Program-made: the position numbers and the translations under genes
The notes under the pieces: model-generated
The model's database searches: none
The model's input: only the letters and a program-made list of their open reading frames with translations
What the model was told of the DNA's origin: nothing
NCBI RefSeq assembly: GCF_902859735.1
Contig: NZ_CADIJY010000014.1
Location: 54,799 to 118,798 of the forward strand
DNA length: 64,000 nucleotides
Source of the DNA: Achromobacter aegrifaciens
Lineage (GTDB): Bacteria; Pseudomonadota; Gammaproteobacteria; Burkholderiales; Burkholderiaceae_B
Direction of reading: 5' to 3'
Shown: one piece after another, positions 26,336 through 34,518 of the stretch
How positions within the stretch are numbered: the first letter of the stretch is position 1
Layout of the letters: the number at the start of each line of letters is the position of its first letter

Positions 26336-27232
26336 TCAGCCCGCAGGGTTCAGCATGCAGTCGCGCAGGCGCAGCACCGATGCGCAGGACGTGTCGCGAT
26401 GTGTCACCAGCGACAGGGACAGCGCATCGTGCGCGTCGGCGTCGTTAAGCGGCACGAAGGCCACGTGCGGGGTGGAATACGCGCGCGTCACGCCCGGCAC
26501 CAGCGCCAGGCCCATGCCGCTGGCGACCAGACTGATCAGCGTCTGCACCTGTATCGCCTCCTGGCTGATGCGCGGCGAGAATCCCGCCTTCAGGCATAGC
26601 GCCTGCGCCACGCCGTGCAAACCCGGCACCTTCAGGGGCGAATACAGCACGAAGTTCTCGGCGCGGGCACGCTCCAGGCTGACCGGCCCGCCCGCGGCCA
26701 ACGGATGCCCTGCCGGCAGGGCCAGGATGAGATCGTCGCGCTCCACCACCCAGGAATCCAGCGCTGCGTCTTCCGCCAGCGGACCGCGCACCAGGCCCGC
26801 ATCGATATCGTTGGCGCGCAGCATTGCGACCAAGCCGACCGTGCTGTCCTCGCGCAGGTCCAGCTGCACGTCCGGATACTGCGCCCGGAAGGCCGGCAGG
26901 CAGCGCGGCAGCAGCATGTAGGTGGCAGAACCCACAAACCCCAGCCGCAGCGTGCCCCACTCGCCCAACGCAACGCGGCGGGCCGCCTGGCGCGCCTGGT
27001 CGGCGTGGAACAGCGCACGGCGCGCGTCCGCCATCAATGCCTGTCCCGCCGGCGTCGGCGTCACGCCCTTGGGGCCGCGCACCAGCAGCGGCGCGCCCAC
27101 CGCGTGTTCCAGTTTCTGGATCGAGACCGACAGCGCAGGTTGCGCAATGTGCAGCGTGTCTGCGGCCCGCCGATAGCTGCCCAACTCCGCGATGGTGACG
27201 AACTGCCGGAGCTGCCGCAAATCGATAGCCAT
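26336..27232 (-). CDS. LysR-family transcriptional regulator
   Basis: A 298-residue LysR regulator with the DNA-binding domain at residues 1-60 (LRQLRQFVTIAELGSYRRAA, then LHIAQPALSVSIQKLE) and a type-2 periplasmic-binding-like effector domain. ATG 27232 (MAIDLRQL) gives the usual family start; ATG 27244 and a TTG at 27253 lie in frame upstream. It is divergent from the second CoA transferase gene, with a T-N11-A inverted repeat between them, and should regulate that operon. Confidence 0.87.
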   Translation of the reverse strand: MAIDLRQLRQFVTIAELGSYRRAADTLHIAQPALSVSIQKLEHAVGAPLLVRGPKGVTPTPAGQALMADARRALFHADQARQAARRVALGEWGTLRLGFVGSATYMLLPRCLPAFRAQYPDVQLDLREDSTVGLVAMLRANDIDAGLVRGPLAEDAALDSWVVERDDLILALPAGHPLAAGGPVSLERARAENFVLYSPLKVPGLHGVAQALCLKAGFSPRISQEAIQVQTLISLVASGMGLALVPGVTRAYSTPHVAFVPLNDADAHDALSLSLVTHRDTSCASVLRLRDCMLNPAG

Positions 27233-27251
27233 AACAAATTCCATATCGCCC

Positions 27252-27268
27252 AATACCTACGCCATATT
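27252..27268. promoter_or_regulatory. LysR-type T-N11-A operator candidate
   Basis: In the divergent gap between the LysR gene and the CoA transferase gene the sequence AATA-N9-TATT forms a small inverted repeat that fits the T-N11-A pattern of LysR binding sites. It is short and so only suggestive, but its position is right for autoregulation and control of the operon. Confidence 0.4.
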
Positions 27269-27303
27269 AGACGCGTATGCCGACGGCCGATAGGATTTCC
27301 GCC

Positions 27304-28551
27304 ATGACAGCCACTCCCCTATCCCAAGCCAGCGCATTGGGCGGCGTGCGCATCCTGGACCTGACGTCCGTGGTGTTCGGCCCCTACGCCTCGCAGATAC
27401 TCGCCGACTACGGCGCCGACGTGATCAAGGTGGAATCGCCTGCGGGCGATTCGACGCGGCATACCGGCCCCGCCCAGGAATCCGGGCTGGCCGCCATCTT
27501 CCTGGGCCTGAACCGCAACAAGCGCAGCATCGTGCTGGACCTGAAGCAGGCCGCGGCGCGCCAGGCGCTGTTGACGATGGCGGACCAGGCCGACGTGCTG
27601 ATGCACAGCATGCGCCCCGCCAAGATGGCCGCGCTGGGACTGGATCCGGACACGCTATGCGCGCGCAACCCGCGCCTGGTCTACGCCGGCCTGTACGGCT
27701 TCGGCGCGGGCGGCGCCTACGACGGCCAGCCCGCCTATGACGACATCATCCAGGGGCTGTCGGGCCTGGCCGACCTGGTGGACCGCCAGACCGGCGCACC
27801 GCGCTACCTGCCCACCGTGGCCGCCGACAAGACTTGCGGACTGATCGCGGCGCACGCCATCCTGGCCGCGCTGTTCCAGCGCGAGCGCACCGGCGCGGGC
27901 CAGCAGCTGGAAGTGCCCATGTTCGAAAGCATGGCGTCCTACGCGCTGGTCGAGCACTACTACGGCAGGCACCTGGTCGACGAGCCCGGCGAGGCCGGTT
28001 ATCCGCGCGTGCTCACGCCCTGGCGCAAGCCCTGCAAGACCGCCGACGGCCATGTCTGCCTGATGCCCTACACCGACGCCCATTGGCACGACTTCTTCAT
28101 CGCCGCGGACCGCCACGATCTGGCGCAGGACGCGCGCTTTACCGACATCGCGTCGCGCACGCGGCACATCGAAACGCTCTACGAACTGCAGGCCGGCATC
28201 GTGGCCGGGCGCGATACCGCCTACTGGCTGGCGCTGTGCGCGCGCCTGGAAATCCCCGCCGCGCCCATCAACCGCCTGCAGGACCTGGAGGCCGACCCGC
28301 ACCTGCAAAGCGTGGACTTCTTCGCGCCGCTCGACAGCGCCTCCGGCAGCCGCTACCGCTTTCCCCGCAACCCGGTGCGTCTGCAGCATTCCCATGTGCC
28401 GCCCGCGATGCCGCCGCGCCTGGGCGAACACACGCTGGACGTACTGCGCCAGGCCGGCTTGGATGAAGCCCAGATCGCCGGGCTTCTGGAATCGGGCGCA
28501 GCCCGCGACGCGCATCCCTCAACCCCGAACAACCGCAAGGACTCCGCATGA
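27304..28551 (+). CDS. Class III (CaiB/BaiF) CoA transferase, second copy
   Basis: A 415-residue family III CoA transferase. It begins GGVRILDLTSVVFGPYASQI, with the conserved Asp region PAYDDIIQGLSGLADLVD and the glycine-rich LYGFGAGGAYDGQ ahead of it. ATG 27304 has AGGA 8 bases upstream; another ATG at 27277 would add nine residues. Its stop overlaps the start of the MaoC gene (ATGA). It is clearly a paralogue of the transferase at 24107 but not a recent duplicate. Together with the hydratase and Bug receptor it suggests use of an imported dicarboxylic or hydroxy acid. Confidence 0.87.
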   Translation: MTATPLSQASALGGVRILDLTSVVFGPYASQILADYGADVIKVESPAGDSTRHTGPAQESGLAAIFLGLNRNKRSIVLDLKQAAARQALLTMADQADVLMHSMRPAKMAALGLDPDTLCARNPRLVYAGLYGFGAGGAYDGQPAYDDIIQGLSGLADLVDRQTGAPRYLPTVAADKTCGLIAAHAILAALFQRERTGAGQQLEVPMFESMASYALVEHYYGRHLVDEPGEAGYPRVLTPWRKPCKTADGHVCLMPYTDAHWHDFFIAADRHDLAQDARFTDIASRTRHIETLYELQAGIVAGRDTAYWLALCARLEIPAAPINRLQDLEADPHLQSVDFFAPLDSASGSRYRFPRNPVRLQHSHVPPAMPPRLGEHTLDVLRQAGLDEAQIAGLLESGAARDAHPSTPNNRKDSA

Positions 28552-29024
28552 CCGCAGACCGCAACGCCGACGATATCAAGCAGCTTGGCCAGGGCTATTA
28601 CTGGCAGGACCTGGCCGTGGGCCAGCGCTTTCAGACCTTCCGCCGCACGGTGACCGAGACCGACATCGTCAACTTCATCAGCGTGACCGGCATGCTGGAG
28701 ACGATCTTCATCGACGCCACGTATGCCCACGGCGCGATCCAGGGACGCCCCGCCCCCGGCGGCCTGACCTACGGCCTGATCGAGGGGCTGATCATGCAGG
28801 GCATGGTGCAAGGCACCGGGCTGGCGCTATTGGAAGTCCACAAGAAAATGCTGGCGCCCGTGGTCGCGGGCGACACCATCTGGGCGGAGATCGAAGTCAC
28901 GAGCATACGTCCCACCTCGCAGCACAACCGGGCGGTGGTCGCCTCGGTCATCGAAGTACGCAACCAGCACGGCAAGCCGGTAATGGCATACACGGCCACC
29001 CGCATGCTGGCCGGCAGGCCCTGA
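28548..29024 (+). CDS. MaoC-like hydratase
   Basis: A 158-residue hot-dog-fold protein of the MaoC dehydratase family, expected to hydrate or dehydrate an acyl-CoA. It contains the fold's helix region TETDIVNFISVTGMLE and PAPGGLTYGLIEGL. The usual Asp-x4-His pair is not obvious: after the helix it reads GMLETIFIDATYAHGA, so the catalytic status is uncertain. Translation is coupled to the CoA transferase through an ATGA overlap. Confidence 0.78.
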   Translation: MTADRNADDIKQLGQGYYWQDLAVGQRFQTFRRTVTETDIVNFISVTGMLETIFIDATYAHGAIQGRPAPGGLTYGLIEGLIMQGMVQGTGLALLEVHKKMLAPVVAGDTIWAEIEVTSIRPTSQHNRAVVASVIEVRNQHGKPVMAYTATRMLAGRP

Positions 29025-29042
29025 ACCATCATCAGGCGATCA

Positions 29043-29064
29043 AGCGCCCCCCGAAGAGGGCGCT
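29043..29064 (+). other. Intercistronic hairpin before the Bug receptor gene
   Basis: The arms AGCGCCC and GGGCGCT flank an 8-base loop between the MaoC stop and the Bug receptor start. There is no T-run, so it is not a classic terminator. A hairpin here could stabilise or set off the downstream receptor message, as often seen before binding-protein genes. Confidence 0.45.
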
Positions 29065-29113
29065 GGCGCCGGGACGCGATCCGCGTCACAAGAACAGCAC
29101 AAGGAGACAAGCA

Positions 29114-30079
29114 ATGAAGAAAGCACTGCTGGCAGGCAGCCTCGCCATTCTCGCGCTGGGCGCCGCCGCCAGCGCCCACGCAGCCTGGCCCGAACGCCCC
29201 ATCACCATGGTGGTGCCCTTCCCGCCTGGCGGGCCGACCGACCTGGTCGCCCGGGTGCTGGCCAAGCAGCTGACTGACCAGCTGGGCCAGACCGTCGTGG
29301 TCGAGAACAAGGGCGGCGCCAACGGCAACATCGGCATGCAGTACGCGGCTGCCGCCAAGCCCGATGGCTACACCGTGCTGTACAACACCTCCTCCATCGC
29401 GCTCAGCCCCAATCTGTACCGGTCGCTGGCCTTCGATCCGGTCAAGGACTTCGCGCCGGTGTCGTCCACGGCGGTGATCCCGCTGGTGCTGCTGGTGCAT
29501 CCGTCCGTGCCGGCGCCGGACACCCGGACGTTCGTGCAGTATGCGCGCGAGCATCCCGGCAAGCTGTCGTATGGGTCGGCCGGCGCCGGCAACGTCACGC
29601 ACCTGGGCGCCTTGTTGCTGTTGCGCTCGCTCGAAATCGACGCGGTGCACGTCCCCTATCGCGGCAGCGCCCCGGCCATGACGGATCTGGTCGGCGGGCA
29701 GGTGCAGCTCATGACCAATACGCTGAACGATTCGCTGGGCTTCATCCGCGAAGGCAAGCTGCGCGCGCTGGCCGTGACCAGCGGCGCGCGCAGCGAGCAA
29801 TTGCCCGACGTGCCGACGGTGGCGGAAACGGTGGCGCCCGGATTCGAGATGGGCGCCTGGCAAGGCGTGGTGGTGCCGGCGGGCACGCCCGCGCCGGTCA
29901 TCGACAAGCTGAACGCTGAAATCCGGCGCGCGCTGCAATCGCCTGAAATGACCAGGCAGCTCAAGGCGCAAGGCGCGCAGGCGCTGGGATCCACGCCGCA
30001 GGAATATGCCGCCTACATCAAGAGCGAAATCGCGCGGTGGGGAGAGGTGGTGAAGGCCGCCAACGTGAAGCTGGACTGA
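29114..30079 (+). CDS. Bug-family (TctC-like) periplasmic solute-binding protein, second copy
   Basis: A 321-residue tripartite tricarboxylate transporter receptor with a Sec signal peptide (MKKALLAGSLAILALGAAAS, cleavage after AHA). Family blocks are ITMVVPFPPGGPTDLVAR, VVVENKGGANGNIGMQ and HVPYRGSAPAMTDLVGGQ. AAGGAGA stands before the ATG. It is the third gene of the CoA transferase-MaoC-Bug operon. No TctAB partners are nearby, so the transporter membrane part must come from elsewhere, or the protein acts as a sensor. Confidence 0.9.
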   Translation: MKKALLAGSLAILALGAAASAHAAWPERPITMVVPFPPGGPTDLVARVLAKQLTDQLGQTVVVENKGGANGNIGMQYAAAAKPDGYTVLYNTSSIALSPNLYRSLAFDPVKDFAPVSSTAVIPLVLLVHPSVPAPDTRTFVQYAREHPGKLSYGSAGAGNVTHLGALLLLRSLEIDAVHVPYRGSAPAMTDLVGGQVQLMTNTLNDSLGFIREGKLRALAVTSGARSEQLPDVPTVAETVAPGFEMGAWQGVVVPAGTPAPVIDKLNAEIRRALQSPEMTRQLKAQGAQALGSTPQEYAAYIKSEIARWGEVVKAANVKLD

Positions 30080-30104
30080 CGGTTGCTGAAGGCAGATGCA
30101 AAAA

Positions 30105-30123
30105 CGCCCGCGAATCGCGGGCG
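30105..30123 (-). terminator. Rho-independent terminator of the tautomerase gene
   Basis: CGCCCGCG-AAT-CGCGGGCG forms an 8-bp stem with a 3-base loop. Read on the minus strand it is followed by GTTTTTGC, a good U-run, directly after the tautomerase stop. On the plus strand the tail is poor (CTTCTGT), so it mainly serves the minus-strand gene, though it may also slow the convergent operon. Confidence 0.75.
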
Positions 30124-30156
30124 CTTCTGTCTGAGCTGCCAGGCGGACGGCAAAGC

Positions 30157-30531
30157 TCAGCGGCCGTTGGCCTTGGCCGTGATGCCGTTGGCCGCGCCCA
30201 TGTCGGTATTTGGCACGTCGCGCAGCAGCACGCGCACGTCCTGGCCCGAGATGCCGATGCTGGCGCACACCGCCTGGTTCAGCGCCGCGATCAGCGCGGC
30301 CTTCTTGGCTTCGTCGCGGCCGGAGATCAGCGCGACGTCGACGCGCGCCATGGCCTTGCCGATTTCGCCGCCCACGATCACATGCGCCGCCGGCACTTCC
30401 TGCAGCACGATGCGCACGCTGGGCAGCGGCGCCGCGATGCTCTCGACAACGGCGTTGGATGCGGCCTGCAGCAACGCGGCCTTCTGGGCGGCCGTGTGGC
30501 CTTCCATGATCTGGACATTCAAAATAGGCAT
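30157..30531 (-). CDS. Tandem-fused 4-oxalocrotonate tautomerase-family protein
   Basis: A 124-residue protein made of two tautomerase units (about residues 2-57 and 62-118). Repeat pairs are EGHTAAQKAALLQA / SGRDEAKKAALIAA and SVRIVLQEVP / DVRVLLRDVP. The first unit begins MPIL, exposing the catalytic Pro1 after Met removal, and keeps the Arg39 equivalent but has His at position 11. The second unit has Ala at the Pro1 place but Arg at position 11. The active site thus appears shared between halves. The ATG at 30531 is required to expose Pro1; an in-frame upstream extension is rejected. Substrate is unknown; neighbours handle CoA-linked acids. Confidence 0.85.
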   Translation of the reverse strand: MPILNVQIMEGHTAAQKAALLQAASNAVVESIAAPLPSVRIVLQEVPAAHVIVGGEIGKAMARVDVALISGRDEAKKAALIAALNQAVCASIGISGQDVRVLLRDVPNTDMGAANGITAKANGR

Positions 30532-30651
30532 GACTGATTCCGATGTTCCGAAAAAGGAGAAACCGGCCCAGGCGGCCGGCAAACCATCATATCCGGATCA
30601 GGACCGCGCTGACGGCCGCGCGGCCTCGATCTGGATTAGGGTTTCTCCCTG

Positions 30652-31911
30652 TCAGGCCGCCTGGTCGCGGCGCTCGGGTTCGGACTGCTCCTGCGCGTCG
30701 ACGGCAGCGGCGGCTTCCGCCGCAGGCGCGGTTTCGGCCAGGGCCGGCGTCACCAGCTCCACCACCTTCTTGCGCGACAGCATGCCGATGAACTCATCGT
30801 CTTCGCCGGTCACCGCGACCGGCTGGTCGCTGTGCACCAGCTGGGCCAGCACCTCGCCCAGGCCAGCGGTGGCGGGCACGGAAGCCAGATCCTCGACGTA
30901 GCGGGAAATGTCGCGCGCGCCTTCTTCGATGGCACGCGTGGCGGCCTCGGCGGTCAGCACGCCGGCCAGCCGCTTGCCGTCCAGCACCGGCGCGTACTCG
31001 TAGCTCAGGGCGCGCATGCGGTCCATGGCATGGGCGGGACGCGAACGCATGGTCAGGGTCAGGCGCGCCGGATTCACGGCGTGCGTGGCGTTGAGCACCT
31101 TGGTGCGGTTCACGTCCTGCAGGAAGGACTGCACGTAGTCATTGGCCGGATTCAGCAGAATGTCTTCCGGCGTGCCTTCCTGCACCAGTTCGCCGTCCTT
31201 GAGGATGGCGATGCGGTTGCCCAGGCGCAGGGCTTCGTCCAGGTCATGGGTGATGAAGACGATGGTCTTGTTCAGCTTGGCCTGCAACTGCAGCAACTGG
31301 TCCTGCATTTCGCGCCGGATCAGCGGATCCAGCGCCGAGAAGGCCTCGTCCATCAACAGGATTTCGGCGTCGGTGGCCAGCGCCCGGGCCAGGCCGACAC
31401 GCTGCTGCATGCCGCCCGACAATTGGTGCGGGTACTGGTTCTCGAAGCCCGACAGGCCCACCTGGTCCAGCCACTCGCGGGCGCGCTTTTCGCGTTCGGC
31501 GCGGCCGACGCCCTGCACGGTCAGGCCGTAGGCGGCGTTGTCCAGCACGGTGCGGTGCGGGAACAGGCCAAAGCGCTGGAACACCATGCTCATCTTCTTT
31601 TGACGGAAGACTTCCAGGTCGCGCTTGTTCAGGCTGACCACGTCCACGCCGTCGACCAGGATGTGGCCGGCGCTGGGTTCGATCAGGCGGTTGAAGTGGC
31701 GGATCAGCGTGGACTTGCCGGAACCCGACAGGCCCATGATGACGTAGATGCTGCCTTCTTCGATCGACAGGCTGATGTCGCGCAGGCCCAGCGTGTGGCC
31801 GCTTTCGGCCAGCAGCTGTTCCTTGCTCATGCCGCCCTGGGCGGCTTCCAGCCATTTCTTCGGGTGCGGCCCGAAGACCTTGTAGATGTTCTTGACCTCG
31901 ATCTTGCTCAT
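30652..31911 (-). CDS. proV: Glycine betaine/L-proline ABC transporter ATP-binding protein
   Basis: A 419-residue ATPase of the ProU/OpuA type. Walker A is MGLSGSGKST (about 58-67), the signature is LSGGMQQR and Walker B is ILLMDEAFSALD. Two CBS-like regions occupy about residues 275-400 (YAPVLDGKRLAGVLTAEAA and VAVTGEDDEFIGMLS), which in OpuA sense ionic strength. Its ATG overlaps the proW stop (ATGA). The C-terminal 30 residues are rich in Ala and Glu. It energises uptake of osmoprotectant. Confidence 0.93.
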   Translation of the reverse strand: MSKIEVKNIYKVFGPHPKKWLEAAQGGMSKEQLLAESGHTLGLRDISLSIEEGSIYVIMGLSGSGKSTLIRHFNRLIEPSAGHILVDGVDVVSLNKRDLEVFRQKKMSMVFQRFGLFPHRTVLDNAAYGLTVQGVGRAEREKRAREWLDQVGLSGFENQYPHQLSGGMQQRVGLARALATDAEILLMDEAFSALDPLIRREMQDQLLQLQAKLNKTIVFITHDLDEALRLGNRIAILKDGELVQEGTPEDILLNPANDYVQSFLQDVNRTKVLNATHAVNPARLTLTMRSRPAHAMDRMRALSYEYAPVLDGKRLAGVLTAEAATRAIEEGARDISRYVEDLASVPATAGLGEVLAQLVHSDQPVAVTGEDDEFIGMLSRKKVVELVTPALAETAPAAEAAAAVDAQEQSEPERRDQAA

Positions 31912-32765
31912 CGCTGGCCTCCCATGCGCATGCGCTGTCCATACGATTGCGTGATCCGGTCGAACAGCACGGCCAGCACCACGATACCCAAGCCCGCCAG
32001 CAGGCCGCGGCCCACTTCCAGGCGGTTGATGCCCAGCAGCACTTCATAGCCCAGGCCGCGCGCGCCGATCATCGAGGCGATCACCACCATCGACAGCGCC
32101 ATCATCGTGGTCTGGTTGATGCCGGCCATGATGTTGGGCAAGGCCAGCGGCAACTGCACGCCAAACAGCTGCTGGCGCGGATTGGCGCCGAAGGCGCGCG
32201 AGGCTTCCAGCACTTCGCGATCGACCAGGCGGATGCCCAGGTCGGTCAGGCGGATCAGCGGCGGCACGGCGTAGATCACGGTGGCGATGATGGCCGGGAT
32301 CTTGCCGAGGCCGAACAGCATGACCACGGGAATCAGGTACACGAAGCTGGGCATGGTCTGCATCACATCCAGCACCGGCAGCATGATGGAGCGCAGCCAG
32401 TTGACCCGCGCCATCAGCACGCCCAGCGGGATGCCGATGATCACCGACAGGCCGGCCGCCATGATCATGAGCGCCAGCGTCTGCATGCCGGCGTCCCACA
32501 GGCCCAGCACGCCGATCACGCACAGCAGCGCGCCCATCGCCAGGCTCAGGCCGATGCGGCGGCTGACGCCCCAGGCGATCGCGATCGTCACCGCGACCAC
32601 CGCCCACCAGGGCGAATTGCGCAGCAGCTGCTCCAGCCACACCAGGGCATGCAGCACGGGCTGGGACAGAGTCTCCAGCGTGTCGGCATAGTTGGTGACC
32701 AGGTGATCGACAAAGCCGTCGATCGCCCCCCGGACCTGCCGGGCGGGAATAATTTCAGGAAACAT
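31908..32765 (-). CDS. proW: Glycine betaine/L-proline ABC transporter permease
   Basis: A 285-residue inner-membrane permease with about six to seven hydrophobic segments and the EAA-loop motif DREVLEASRAFGANPRQQLF. It follows the binding-protein gene on the same strand and overlaps proV. ATG 32765 with GGAG eight bases upstream was preferred to a GTG at 32789 that would add eight residues. Confidence 0.92.
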   Translation of the reverse strand: MFPEIIPARQVRGAIDGFVDHLVTNYADTLETLSQPVLHALVWLEQLLRNSPWWAVVAVTIAIAWGVSRRIGLSLAMGALLCVIGVLGLWDAGMQTLALMIMAAGLSVIIGIPLGVLMARVNWLRSIMLPVLDVMQTMPSFVYLIPVVMLFGLGKIPAIIATVIYAVPPLIRLTDLGIRLVDREVLEASRAFGANPRQQLFGVQLPLALPNIMAGINQTTMMALSMVVIASMIGARGLGYEVLLGINRLEVGRGLLAGLGIVVLAVLFDRITQSYGQRMRMGGQR

Positions 32766-32899
32766 TCGTTCTACTCCATTCTGGCGCACTCACCGCCCGG
32801 ACCGCGCCCGCATGCCCAGGAATCGGGCAATGCGGCGCAAGCTTGCGGCTTCCAGCTAGAAAACGGCCGGCCATCCCGGCAGCGCCAGCGCATCTCGGT

Positions 32900-32963
32900 C
32901 CGGGCGCGAGCGCCCGGCCGGCGGCCATCCTGGCCAAGAAATCCGGCCCCATGAAGGGCCGGA
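32900..32963 (-). other. Two strong hairpins between proX and proW
   Basis: Within the 235-base proX-proW gap there are two perfect hairpins: CCGGGCGC-GA-GCGCCCGG at 32900-32917 and TCCGGCCC-N6-GGGCCGGA at 32942-32963. Neither is followed by a T-run. They could act as a 3' stabiliser for proX or lower expression of proWV relative to the binding protein. The rest of the gap shows nothing else recognisable. Confidence 0.5.
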
Positions 32964-33000
32964 GCGCACCGCGACGGCGCGCAGCCAGGAACATGGCGGG

Positions 33001-34002
33001 TTACAGCGCGCTTTGGACGCGCCCGGCGACGTCGGCGGGGACCCACTTGGTCCAGACGTCGGGTTTGTTCTTCAGGAACCACTTGGCCACGGCGTTGGCT
33101 TCGTCGCCGGACTCTTCCATGTGGGCCAGGGTTTCGTTGATCACCGGCAGCGGCACCGAGACCTTGGACAGGAATTCGGTGAGCTTGGGCGCTTCCTCGG
33201 AGAACTTGGTGTTCACCGCCGTGAAGACGGGATTGTCGGGATAGGCGCTGGGTTCGGGCTTGGCGCACTTGGGCGACGTCAGGCACTTGTGCTTTTCGGC
33301 GTCGTAGGGCGGCATGTCCAGCTTGACCAGGTCCATGGAACCCACCAGCGGCGTGGGCGACCAGTAGTAGAAGACCACGTTCTGCTTGCGCTTGTAGGCC
33401 GACATCAGGGCCGCCTTCTGCGCCGCGCCCGTGCCGGGCGAATACAGGGTGTAGCTGTCGTCCAGTTTCAGGGCGTGGAACAGGTTGTTGCTGGTGATCT
33501 CGCAGCCCCAGCCTGCCGGGCAGCCGTAGAAACGGCCCTTGCCGGGCTCTTCCGGATCCTTGAACTTGTCCTTGAACTTCGGCAGGTCGGCCGCGGACTT
33601 CAATTCGGGCAGGCGCTCCGCCGTGTAACGCGGGATGTACCAGCCCTCGGCGCCCATGTAGAGATCGCCGATGCGCTTGACCTTGCCGGTCTTCTCGGCG
33701 CGGTCCCAGGGGTCGGCGACGCTGTTCAGCCAGATCTCGGTATTGATATCCAGGTCGCCGCGCTCCAGCGCAGCCAGGGCGGGCAGGGTTTCGGTCGGCA
33801 AGGTCTCGGTCTTGCAACCGTAGCCCTTTTCCATGATGAAACGTTCGACGTCGACCAGGACCAGATTGGATTCCCAGTTCATCGCGCCGAAATTGACCGG
33901 GCGCTTGATTTCGCACTGGACGGCGTCGGCGGCTTGGGCCGCACCGGCAAAGGCGAAGAACACAGCCGCGGCGGCCAGGGTCTTGACAGGGGTAAAACGC
34001 AT
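33001..34002 (-). CDS. proX: Glycine betaine/L-proline periplasmic binding protein
   Basis: A 333-residue OpuAC-type substrate-binding protein with a Sec signal peptide (about residues 1-24, FAFAGAAQAA). Typical features are NFGAMNWESNLVLVDVERF, LDINTEIWLN and FYYWSPTPL, which supply aromatic residues for quaternary-amine binding. Several Cys (in CEIKRP, GCKTET, GCPAGWGC, HKCLTSPKC) suggest disulfides. ATG 34002 has GGAGG nine bases upstream. It is the first gene of proXWV, an inverted order compared with E. coli proVWX. Confidence 0.92.
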   Translation of the reverse strand: MRFTPVKTLAAAAVFFAFAGAAQAADAVQCEIKRPVNFGAMNWESNLVLVDVERFIMEKGYGCKTETLPTETLPALAALERGDLDINTEIWLNSVADPWDRAEKTGKVKRIGDLYMGAEGWYIPRYTAERLPELKSAADLPKFKDKFKDPEEPGKGRFYGCPAGWGCEITSNNLFHALKLDDSYTLYSPGTGAAQKAALMSAYKRKQNVVFYYWSPTPLVGSMDLVKLDMPPYDAEKHKCLTSPKCAKPEPSAYPDNPVFTAVNTKFSEEAPKLTEFLSKVSVPLPVINETLAHMEESGDEANAVAKWFLKNKPDVWTKWVPADVAGRVQSAL

Positions 34003-34518
34003 TGGCTTTTGCCTCCATAGGTTCAGGGACACACGCCAGGCTTGGGCCCGGAGGTGCCATGGAGCTAAGGGGGTTGTGCGGAAGACGGGCAGAACCGCCA
34101 ATACAAACCGACACTAGCAACAAGACGGTCCGCGAGGGTGCGGCATCTTGCAAGACAGGAGCTTCAAAAACGCAGTTTTTGAAAACCCACAGAAAGTGAA
34201 CAAACTGAACGAAGAAGCCAGCATCTTAAACGAAATTGATGCTCAGCCCAACCCCACCTCGGAATGAATCAGATACATTTCCGGAAAAAACGGTCCGGGA
34301 TTACCCGCAATCGCAAGGAGTGAAACAGCAGCTTTCCCTAGGGGATTTTGATTCAGACGCAAAGATACATTCAGTAAATAATAAATTCATATCCATACGC
34401 TTTAGCGGTTTCGAATTGGCCGGAAATCGCGGTTCCGGCCAGTGGGCGGACGCGTTTCGGCCCACTTCTCGGTGTCAAACCCATTGAAACCGGCCATCCT
34501 GCGGACACCCGCTGACCG
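34003..34518. other. Long A+T-richer region upstream of proX
   Basis: This 516-base gene-free stretch holds the proX leader and the cfa 3' flank. For proX a possible promoter is TTGGGC (34246-34251) and TAAGAT (34223-34228), spacer 17, on the minus strand, giving a leader of over 200 bases. The leader contains a perfect repeat TTCAAAAA-N5-TTTTTGAA at 34163-34183. Near cfa there is a perfect hairpin GGCCGGAA-N7-TTCCGGCC at 34418-34440 without a T-run. No convincing protein-coding frame was found. Confidence 0.45.

Noticed and set aside
34236-34487. Possible small 83-residue protein upstream of cfa/proX
   Set aside because: No ribosome site, no hydrophobic or domain pattern, and it crosses two hairpins; better read as non-coding.
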